The notes beneath the pieces were generated by a model. The model saw only the letters and a list, made by a program, of their open reading frames with translations. It searched no databases and was not told the DNA's origin. A program made the translations under genes and the position numbers. From UBA6382 sp963600315 (lineage in GTDB: Bacteria; Bacteroidota; Bacteroidia; Bacteroidales; Bacteroidaceae): a DNA stretch of 14,095 bases. The first letter of the stretch is position 1, and each line of letters begins with the position of its first letter. Positions 6,115-12,354 of the stretch are shown here, in pieces. The DNA lies in the NCBI GenBank assembly GCA_963600315.1, contig CAVCAW010000019.1:1-14095 (forward strand), in the 5' to 3' direction.

Positions 6115-6732
6115 ATGAAGATTTTGCTGATAAACGGAAGCCCCAAAAGTGAGGGCAACACATCAATAGCCTTGAACGAAGTGGCAAAGACTCTTGAGGC
6201 TGAAGGCATCGAGACCGAAACGATACACGTTGGTCATAAGGATATTCACGGCTGCATCGCCTGCAACAAGTGCAAGGAGCAGGGCTACTGTGTGTTCAAT
6301 GACTTGGTGAATGAGGTTAGCAAAAAGTTTGAAGAGGCTGATGGTATCGTTGTCGGTTCGCCCGTGTATTATGCCTCGCCAGCCGGCACACTCATTTCGT
6401 TTCTCGACCGCCTGTTCTATTCCGCAACGTTCGACAAGAGCATGAAGGTTGGTGCAGCCGTTGCCGTTGCCCGAAGGGGAGGCACCACCGCCACGTTTGA
6501 TGTGCTCAATAAATACTTCACCATTTCCAATATGCCCGTCGTTTCCTCTCAATATTGGAACAATGTTCATGGACGCATGCCGGGCGAAGCCGTTCAAGAC
6601 GCCGAAGGCTTGCAGACCATGCGCCAGCTTGCACGCAATATGGCCTTCCTCGTCAAGAGTATCAGGCTTGGCAAGGAAAAATATGGATTACCCGAGCGTG
6701 AAGAGTGGGTCGCTACAAATTTCATCAGATAG
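6115..6732 (+). CDS. Flavodoxin-family / NADPH-dependent FMN reductase-like protein with Cys motif
   Basis: A 205-residue protein of the FMN reductase / iron-sulfur flavoprotein superfamily. The N-terminus MKILLINGSPKSEGNTS (1-17) is the FMN phosphate-binding loop, and VGSPVYYASPAG (80-91) contacts the flavin ring. A four-cysteine segment, GCIACNKCKEQGYC (Cys47, Cys50, Cys53, Cys59), resembles the compact cysteine motif of iron-sulfur flavoproteins. It could bind a cluster or act in redox, but the sequence cannot decide. It is cytosolic, with no signal peptide or membrane segment. It starts 35 bases after queE with no promoter seen between, so it is probably the fourth gene of the que transcript. 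A role in queuosine chemistry is not established; general flavin-dependent reduction is the safer reading. Confidence 0.85.
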   Translation: MKILLINGSPKSEGNTSIALNEVAKTLEAEGIETETIHVGHKDIHGCIACNKCKEQGYCVFNDLVNEVSKKFEEADGIVVGSPVYYASPAGTLISFLDRLFYSATFDKSMKVGAAVAVARRGGTTATFDVLNKYFTISNMPVVSSQYWNNVHGRMPGEAVQDAEGLQTMRQLARNMAFLVKSIRLGKEKYGLPEREEWVATNFIR

Positions 6733-6831
6733 AGAATCTCCTACATGAGCACCGCATGGCAAAAGATGCAGAATGGCGAAATTGTGCAACAGGTGGCACC
6801 AACGATAGCGACAAACTGACACATCATCCTA

Positions 6832-7386
6832 ATGACACAACATTCCACCACCAAACTACCAGTCTGCTTGCAGCATTACAATTCGCCATGCGGCGAATTG
6901 ATTCTGGCATCGGTCGGCAACGAATTGTGTCTGTGCGATTGGTCCGGCGGGCCTCATTCCGAGCGTAACAAGCTGAGGCTGATTAAATCGTTCGGTGCGG
7001 AGTTGCGTGACGAACCGTCAGAGACCATCAGTCGCACTATGATGCAACTCAACGACTATTTTGCCGGCAAACGCAAAACGTTCAGCATTCCACTGCAACC
7101 TGCTGGCACTCCTTTTCAAAAAAGTGTGTGGCAGGCTTTGCTCGACATACCTTTCGGCGAAACCCGCACCTACAAGGACGTGGCTTTGCAAGTGGGCAAC
7201 CTGCGTGGTGTCAGAGCGGTGGCGCAAGCCATCGGGGCCAACGGCATCAGCATTCTGTGTCCTTGCCACCGCGTAATAGGAACAGACCTCTCGCTGACAG
7301 GGTTTGCTGGTGGACTGGAAGCCAAACGCTTATTGCTTGAGCTTGAGGGCCATAAGCTTGAGCCAACCAGTCACCAAGTCACTTAG
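6832..7386 (+). CDS. ogt: Methylated-DNA--protein-cysteine S-methyltransferase (O6-alkylguanine repair)
   Basis: A 184-residue suicide repair protein that transfers the alkyl group of O6-alkylguanine (and O4-alkylthymine) to its own cysteine. The C-terminal domain is complete: FQKSVWQALLDIPFGETRTY (95-114), helix GVRAVAQAIGAN (126-137) for DNA binding, and the active-site PCHRV with Cys145, then SLTGFAGGLEAKRLLLELE. The N-terminal domain has the usual SPCGELILAS strand. Two active-site-loop positions differ from the usual NP-x-x-x-x-h-PCHRV: Gly138 replaces the common proline, and Cys143 replaces a hydrophobic residue. The ATG at 6832 is the only suitable start, 99 bases after the flavoprotein gene; no promoter is evident, so read-through is likely. 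Its 3' end overlaps the convergent esterase gene by 8 bases. Confidence 0.93.
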   Translation: MTQHSTTKLPVCLQHYNSPCGELILASVGNELCLCDWSGGPHSERNKLRLIKSFGAELRDEPSETISRTMMQLNDYFAGKRKTFSIPLQPAGTPFQKSVWQALLDIPFGETRTYKDVALQVGNLRGVRAVAQAIGANGISILCPCHRVIGTDLSLTGFAGGLEAKRLLLELEGHKLEPTSHQVT

Positions 7387-8506
7387 CTTGCTTGCCGTTG
7401 AACATTTCTCTGATTTTCTTGAGATAGGCATTGGCATATTGGCGGTTGCCTAAGTCGTTGGGGTGCGCCCCCTCAATCATTGACTCTTCAGTAAGTCCCA
7501 GCTCTGATGCTGGCAGATAATAAAGTCCCTCAATTCCTTCGCCCTCCAACTTCTCGAAGACTGAGCGGAAATGCTTGTTGGCGCCATAGTATTTCTGCGC
7601 CAGTTCGCGGTGGAATAGGGTATCCATCGACACGCATGACTCCACCATGAGAATCGGAGCATCGCTCGCCTTGCGCAGCGTGCGCACTCCCTCACAGGCG
7701 CGTTTCACTATCGTAGCGCTGTCCATAGTGTAGCTGTTGGGCATCGGGTCGATAATGAACGCACGGGCATCAATCTCAGCAAGCAAGTCAAACACGTCAT
7801 GCTCCATATAAGCAGAACCCGAGAACCCCAAGTTGACTACAGGCCAACCGCTCTCGCGCGCCACAATGTTGGTAAACATTAGTCCTGGGCGCGATGGCGA
7901 TGCCCCATTGACAATGGAGGAACCATATATCACTATAGGCTTGGCACGCTTCTCACGGCGAAATTCAAACTCCGCACCATTGTCAACCCCCACCTCTATG
8001 GCGCTCACTTCGTTGTAGGGAGGAAGGTAGAGGCGATATTCCACACGACCGCTCTTTGATGAGGGACGACTGAGGTCTGTGAAAGCTATGGTTGCCGTGT
8101 CGCCGCTTAGGCTCCAGTTCATGTGATTGCCTATCCAGTGGAGACCACCCTTGTTGTCAGTTCCATAGAGGTCTACGCCCGAATGGTTGAGCCATGCCAT
8201 ATTGAGATAGCCAGGACGAGATGCGAGAACATAGCGTACTTTGATGTTCTCCGAATTGGTGACGAAGCGAAGCGACAGTCCCGCACTGTTTTTCGACAAA
8301 CTCCACACTGCTGGCGTGACTTTGTCCTTAGCACGCTCGGGCAGTCGGGCTAATTTGTTTCCTATTTCCTTGTTCCATGCTCTGCCGCACACGTAGGGGC
8401 GGTCGCCGCTGCCATCCAGTGGCGAATGCCAGTCGGTTTGGGCACTGAGCGGCAATGTGAGCAGTGCCAAGAGAGTTGCTCTGATAAGATTGTTGAAGTT
8501 ACGCAT
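7379..8506 (-). CDS. Secreted SGNH/GDSL hydrolase with N-terminal GxDLY domain
   Basis: A 375-residue protein with a signal peptide (residues 1-22, hydrophobic ATLLALLTLPL then SAQ), so it is probably periplasmic or secreted. The middle region (about 35-180) carries the GVDLY motif (110-114) of the GxDLY domain, which pairs with Lipase_GDSL_3 esterases. The SGNH domain shows YGSSIV (nucleophile Ser196), NLGFSGSA (Gly block), DPMPN (Asp253, Asn257) and EGAHPNDLG (His348). The residue three before the catalytic His is Glu345, where Asp is usual. Such enzymes in Bacteroidota usually remove ester groups from glycans; the actual substrate is unknown. The ATG at 8506-8504 follows an AAGGA-type site (AAAAAGGACTATAG). 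It is a lone leftward gene from the control region shared with rmuC. Confidence 0.88.
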   Translation of the reverse strand: MRNFNNLIRATLLALLTLPLSAQTDWHSPLDGSGDRPYVCGRAWNKEIGNKLARLPERAKDKVTPAVWSLSKNSAGLSLRFVTNSENIKVRYVLASRPGYLNMAWLNHSGVDLYGTDNKGGLHWIGNHMNWSLSGDTATIAFTDLSRPSSKSGRVEYRLYLPPYNEVSAIEVGVDNGAEFEFRREKRAKPIVIYGSSIVNGASPSRPGLMFTNIVARESGWPVVNLGFSGSAYMEHDVFDLLAEIDARAFIIDPMPNSYTMDSATIVKRACEGVRTLRKASDAPILMVESCVSMDTLFHRELAQKYYGANKHFRSVFEKLEGEGIEGLYYLPASELGLTEESMIEGAHPNDLGNRQYANAYLKKIREMFNGKQAK

Positions 8507-8547
8507 CTATAGTCCTTTTTGTGATACTACATTATATTATAATTTAT

Positions 8548-8588
8548 ATGTGGACCTACCGATGAGGCAAGGGTAGGGTAGCCCACAT
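8548..8588 (-). promoter_or_regulatory. Hairpin in the 5' leader of the esterase gene
   Basis: ATGTGG (8548-8553) pairs with CCACAT (8583-8588), and CTACC (8556-8560) pairs with GGTAG (8577-8581). A small asymmetric internal loop separates the stems and the apical loop is 16 bases. The structure lies between the predicted leftward promoter and the start codon of the esterase. It is not followed by a T-tract on the minus strand, so a plain terminator is unlikely. It could be an mRNA leader structure or a protein-binding palindrome. Confidence 0.4.
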
Positions 8589-8605
8589 CTTTTCTTTGTA
8601 GCTGG

Positions 8606-8613
8606 CAAAGGTA
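8606..8613 (-). promoter_or_regulatory. -7 promoter element for the esterase gene
   Basis: On the minus strand this reads TACCTTTG, a perfect TAnnTTTG, in the context TACCTTTGCCAGC that is common in Bacteroidota promoters. Transcription would begin near 8600, giving a leader of about 93 bases that contains the hairpin at 8548-8588. No TTG lies at the ideal -33 distance. Confidence 0.45.
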
Positions 8614-8666
8614 GTCGTTTTGCTGCTAAGACACCCCCTGCCAACTCAAAAAACTGCCCTAACTAG

Positions 8667-8696
8667 TTGCACTACCGATAGTTTTGAGTAACTTTG
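8667..8696 (+). promoter_or_regulatory. Promoter of rmuC (Bacteroidota type)
   Basis: TTG at 8667-8669, 19 bases, then TAACTTTG at 8689-8696 fits the Bacteroidota -33/-7 consensus exactly. A second perfect -7 element, TAGTTTTG, lies at 8679-8686. Transcription from the first pair would start near 8702-8705, only about 10-20 bases before the ATG codons at 8715 and 8721. This rules out the upstream TTG at 8694 as the start of rmuC. Confidence 0.6.
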
Positions 8697-8714
8697 GAGC
8701 CAAATCATCCTTTT

Positions 8715-10061
8715 ATGCTTATGGAATCTGTCTACGTCATTGCAGCAGCGGTGTCGGTGCTGCTCTTGGCGCTGTTTATGGTGAGCTCGTCACGCAAGAA
8801 CCATGAAGCTGCGCTACAGAACGAAATTCACCACCACGCACAAGCGGTCGCAGAACTCAAAGCCCAGTATGAGAAACGACTGACCGAAGTCAAGTCAGCC
8901 TACGAAAAACAGCTCGCCCAAGCCAAGGAGAACTCCCAGGAGCAGATGGCCGCACTGCGCGAGATGAACAAGAGGCAAGTGGAAGACCAACTCAACCTCA
9001 TCAGAGAACAGATGACCGCCACGTCTGAAAAGGTGCTTAAAGCACGCCAGGAGGAACTGGCTGGGCGCAACATGGAGCAAGTGTCCAAAATCATCACTCC
9101 GCTGCAGCAGGGACTCAAGGACATGGAGGAAGCCCTGCGTCACTCCAAGGAGCAGCAAAAAGACGCCTTGACACGTCTTGACGAAACCATCAAGCTGAGC
9201 ATGGAGAAGAGCCAGTCGCTCGGAGAAACAGCCGACCGCCTGACACGCGCATTGACAGGCGAAGTCAAGGTGCAAGGCAATTTCGGTGAACTCCGACTCA
9301 AACAACTGCTCGAAGACCTTGAACTCAAGGAGGGTGAACAATACGACACCCAACAAACACTCCGTGACAAGTTTGGCAAATCACTCAAGGGCGAAGACGG
9401 TCGTGGACTTGTGCCCGACTTCATTCTGCACTTTCCTGACAACCGCCATGTGGTTGTCGACTCCAAGATGTCGCTGACCGACTATGAACGCTATATGAAT
9501 GCCCCCGATAGCAGCGAGGAAAAGAGCATATATCTCAAGGCACACATCGACAGCGTCAAGGCTCAAGTCAAGCGACTTGCCCGCAAGGACTATACCAAGT
9601 ATCTGCCAGAAGGGTGCAACCGCCTTTCGTTCGCCTTGATGTACATACCCGTAGAGGGTGCGCTCAATCTGGCCCTGCTCAACGACACCTCGCTGTGGCA
9701 CGAAGCCTACGACCAAGGCGTGATGATACTGGGTCCACAGACGATGTACATGAATCTCCGCGTGCTGGAGATGATGTGGACACAGGTCAGGCAGTTGGAG
9801 AACCAACAAGCCATGATTGACGCCGCCAACACTGTGGTGGAGCGTGTGCAAGACTTCGCCATAAGGTTCCACGACGTCGAGGCTGCCATGGACGAAACCC
9901 TCAGCAAAATGACCAAACTCAAGATTACTACCGCCCAAAGCGGACCTAGTATTATCACAGCGGCGCGCAACCTGCTCAAGGCAGGAGCCAGAGAAAACAA
10001 AAAGAAGAAATCTCTCAACGAGTCCGCCTCTTTATTGACAGACAACTTTTCTGGCAAATAG
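8715..10061 (+). CDS. rmuC: DNA recombination protein RmuC homolog
   Basis: A 448-residue protein with the RmuC layout. An N-terminal membrane segment (about residues 5-24, VYVIAAAVSVLLLALFMV) is followed by a long charged coiled coil (about 30-180). The RmuC domain follows: GNFGELRLKQLLE, then the PD-(D/E)xK nuclease-like PDFILHFP and VVVDSKMSLTDYERYM, then LSFALMYIPVEGALN and the MILGPQTMYMNLRVLEMMW helix. RmuC is implicated in limiting sequence inversions at inverted repeats, probably as a membrane-tethered nuclease-like factor; its biochemistry is not well defined. The frame is open up to a TTG at 8694, but that lies inside the -7 element. ATG at 8715 is preferred; ATG at 8721 is nearly as good. 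It has its own promoter and is divergent from the esterase gene. Confidence 0.93.
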   Translation: MLMESVYVIAAAVSVLLLALFMVSSSRKNHEAALQNEIHHHAQAVAELKAQYEKRLTEVKSAYEKQLAQAKENSQEQMAALREMNKRQVEDQLNLIREQMTATSEKVLKARQEELAGRNMEQVSKIITPLQQGLKDMEEALRHSKEQQKDALTRLDETIKLSMEKSQSLGETADRLTRALTGEVKVQGNFGELRLKQLLEDLELKEGEQYDTQQTLRDKFGKSLKGEDGRGLVPDFILHFPDNRHVVVDSKMSLTDYERYMNAPDSSEEKSIYLKAHIDSVKAQVKRLARKDYTKYLPEGCNRLSFALMYIPVEGALNLALLNDTSLWHEAYDQGVMILGPQTMYMNLRVLEMMWTQVRQLENQQAMIDAANTVVERVQDFAIRFHDVEAAMDETLSKMTKLKITTAQSGPSIITAARNLLKAGARENKKKKSLNESASLLTDNFSGK

Positions 10062-10157
10062 CATAAATAATAGGCTGTGGACGAAATCAAAACTGCAAAA
10101 ATATTTCTGACAACATTTTTTTGTATAGCATTCAAGGTTATTTCCGTTAAAATACCT

Positions 10158-10165
10158 TATTTTTG
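10158..10165 (+). promoter_or_regulatory. -7 promoter element for the FAS1 lipoprotein gene
   Basis: TATTTTTG (10158-10165), continuing as TTATTTTTGCAAAC, is a perfect TAnnTTTG element 32 bases before the start codon. A second copy of the pattern, TAATTTTG, is at 10179-10186 but would leave almost no leader. No TTG is found at the ideal -33 spacing for either. The whole gap 10062-10197 is A+T-rich and holds no gene. Confidence 0.45.
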
Positions 10166-10197
10166 CAAACAAAACTTATAATTTTGTATAGTTCAAA

Positions 10198-12249
10198 ATG
10201 GTAACATACACATTCAAACTGAAGACCGCTATTGCTGCGGCAATCATCACAGTCGCAGGCTGCATGACACTGGGCAGCTGTTCTGATGCAGTCGATGACA
10301 GTGATATTTACACTTTCAAGGGTAAAACAGTCATGGACTACCTAAACGACAGCCCTGAGGACTACTCCCTGTATACCTACATCCTGTCAAAGGTGCAACT
10401 TAGTCCCAAGTCGCAGTCAACGGTCGCTGACCTTCTCTCAGCGCGCGGCAACTATACCTGCTTCGTGCCCGACAACAAATCGTTGCAGAGCTTTCTTGAC
10501 TCCGTGTATAACACCAAGAACTTCGACGTTACTCAAATAACCGACTCCATAGCCTCATACATAGCACGCAATTCCATCATTGACAACGGTAGCGATGCTG
10601 GCTACATGACCACCGATTTCAACGAGGGTCCGCTGGAGCGAACTAACATGGACGACCGCTATGTCACCATATCCTTTGACACCCTCAACGGCGGAACCTA
10701 CATCAACGAAAAGTCACGCTTGGTACAAGCCGACATAGAGGTTACCAACGGTGTAATCCAAAGGATTAACCACGTGTTGGAACTCTCTACTGCCACGCTG
10801 CCAGCCCTCATCTCACAGGCCGACAACACTCACATCTTCTCGATGCTGCTCGACGTTACCTCTTGGGCAGACTCCATGCAGCTCTATCGCGACGAAGACT
10901 ACGAATACGACCACGTGGAATATGCCTACGACCAAGACGGCAAAAAAGTCTCCAACCCCAAACACCGCTATCTTGGCTATACTGCCTTTGTCGAAACCGA
11001 CCAAATATTCCACGACAAGTGGGGCATAGACCTACCCGAAATCGACAACGGTACCTTTGTCAATAAGGAAACCATACTCCAGCAGATAGCTGAGAAGTGC
11101 AGCCAGTACTACACCGGCAATTCCACCGACTATCGCAGCCAAGACAATGCACTCAATCAGTTTGTGTCCTATCACCTCATTGAAGCGCGCATTCCGTCTG
11201 ACAAACTCGTGATACACTACTCTGAAATAGGCTACGGCTATGCTAACACCTCACGTCTCAGCATCGACTGCTTTGAATACTATGAGACCATGGGCAAACA
11301 GCGCCGCCTCGTCAAACTAACCGAAGGCTCTCAGACCAACGGCAAACGTATCAATCGCTATGTATCAGAGCGTAACCTTGAGGACTACACTGAGATTGCA
11401 GTGCCTATACCCGGCACGCTCATCAGCGAAACCAACGGTGACTATTCCAACAATGCCCTCAACGGCTTCTATTACCCAATTAATGATGTGCTGCTCTATA
11501 CCGACGATGTCGTCAACAAAGTACTCAACGAACGCTTGCGCTTCGACATCTCGTCGCTCATGCCCGAGCTTATCACCAACGGTTACCGCCGAGGCATGTC
11601 GGCCGATAACTCTACCGTCCACATACCTACCGGCTATTTCAGAAACTTCGACCTCGATCCATCTTGCTCCTACAACTACCTGAGCGGATATGGCACCACA
11701 TGGCCTGACTTCCAGGGCGACGAGCACAACGTTACTGGGCAGTATGACATGACCATCAAACTGCCACCCGTGCCGTTCGAGGGTACTTGGGAAATACGCT
11801 GGGCTGTGCCCACCTTCGACAATCGTGGTATGGCGCAACTCTATTTCGGTACCAACAAGTCAAACCTCAAAGCCATAGGCTTGCCGCTTGACCTACGCCT
11901 CCGTCCCACCAATCCAGCCATAGGTTGGGAGGCCGACACCAAAGACGAAGAAGACAACGACGAAAACGACAAGGCAATGCGCAACCACGGCTACATGAAG
12001 CCGCCTATGCACGATGGCATAACCAAGGGCGGAGCCGCCGTGACCGAGTCGCTGCGCAACACCACCTCCTATAGCAGTTACCTGCGTCTGCGCAAGATAA
12101 TCTACACCGGCACCCTCAAACCAGGGGAGACCTACTACTTGCGCATCAAGTCAGTGCTTGAAAACACCAAGACACAATTCGTAATGGACTGGGTGGAATT
12201 CGCTCCCAAGAATGTTTATAGCGGTGTGACACCCGAAGACAAGTGGTGA
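10198..12249 (+). CDS. Surface lipoprotein with two fasciclin (FAS1) domains
   Basis: A 683-residue lipoprotein. The signal peptide ends in a lipobox LGSC (Cys28; a second possible one is VAGC, Cys22). The following acidic CSDAVDDSD resembles the lipoprotein export signal that sends Bacteroidota lipoproteins to the cell surface. The first FAS1 domain covers about 42-198: TCFVPDNKSLQSFLDS is the first conserved block and NGVIQRINHVLEL the second. A divergent, longer second FAS1 domain covers about 205-436 (IFSMLLDVTSWADSM, YTAFVETDQIF, LNGFYYPINDVLLY). The remaining ~240 residues are a region I do not recognise. It is rich in aromatic beta-strand-like segments (FEGTWEIRWAVPTF, GETYYLRIKSVLEN) with an acidic stretch KDEEDNDENDK. 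FAS1 domains usually mediate adhesion or ligand binding. No SusC/SusD pair is adjacent. Family call confident, ligand unknown. Confidence 0.88.
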   Translation: MVTYTFKLKTAIAAAIITVAGCMTLGSCSDAVDDSDIYTFKGKTVMDYLNDSPEDYSLYTYILSKVQLSPKSQSTVADLLSARGNYTCFVPDNKSLQSFLDSVYNTKNFDVTQITDSIASYIARNSIIDNGSDAGYMTTDFNEGPLERTNMDDRYVTISFDTLNGGTYINEKSRLVQADIEVTNGVIQRINHVLELSTATLPALISQADNTHIFSMLLDVTSWADSMQLYRDEDYEYDHVEYAYDQDGKKVSNPKHRYLGYTAFVETDQIFHDKWGIDLPEIDNGTFVNKETILQQIAEKCSQYYTGNSTDYRSQDNALNQFVSYHLIEARIPSDKLVIHYSEIGYGYANTSRLSIDCFEYYETMGKQRRLVKLTEGSQTNGKRINRYVSERNLEDYTEIAVPIPGTLISETNGDYSNNALNGFYYPINDVLLYTDDVVNKVLNERLRFDISSLMPELITNGYRRGMSADNSTVHIPTGYFRNFDLDPSCSYNYLSGYGTTWPDFQGDEHNVTGQYDMTIKLPPVPFEGTWEIRWAVPTFDNRGMAQLYFGTNKSNLKAIGLPLDLRLRPTNPAIGWEADTKDEEDNDENDKAMRNHGYMKPPMHDGITKGGAAVTESLRNTTSYSSYLRLRKIIYTGTLKPGETYYLRIKSVLENTKTQFVMDWVEFAPKNVYSGVTPEDKW

Positions 12250-12288
12250 CCCCCCCCCTAGACGGGCTGCCTTAATGTAAGAAAATGA

Positions 12289-12316
12289 TGCTGCGGGAAG
12301 AAGTCTTCCCGCAGCA
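12289..12316 (+). terminator. Hairpin terminator after the FAS1 gene
   Basis: A perfect 13-base inverted repeat, TGCTGCGGGAAGA (12289-12301) and TCTTCCCGCAGCA (12304-12316), has a 2-base spacer (effectively a 4-base loop). It starts 40 bases after the FAS1 stop codon. The downstream side lacks a clean T-run (CTTATAACAG), so termination efficiency is uncertain. The very stable G/C stem in the gap between two genes supports the call. Confidence 0.7.
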
Positions 12317-12354
12317 CTTATAACAGCAGTTTAGAGATTCTACTGCCAACAACC

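Noticed and set aside
9381..9938. 185-codon minus-strand open frame opposite rmuC
   Set aside because: A shadow of the conserved RmuC domain on the plus strand; no domain or promoter supports it.
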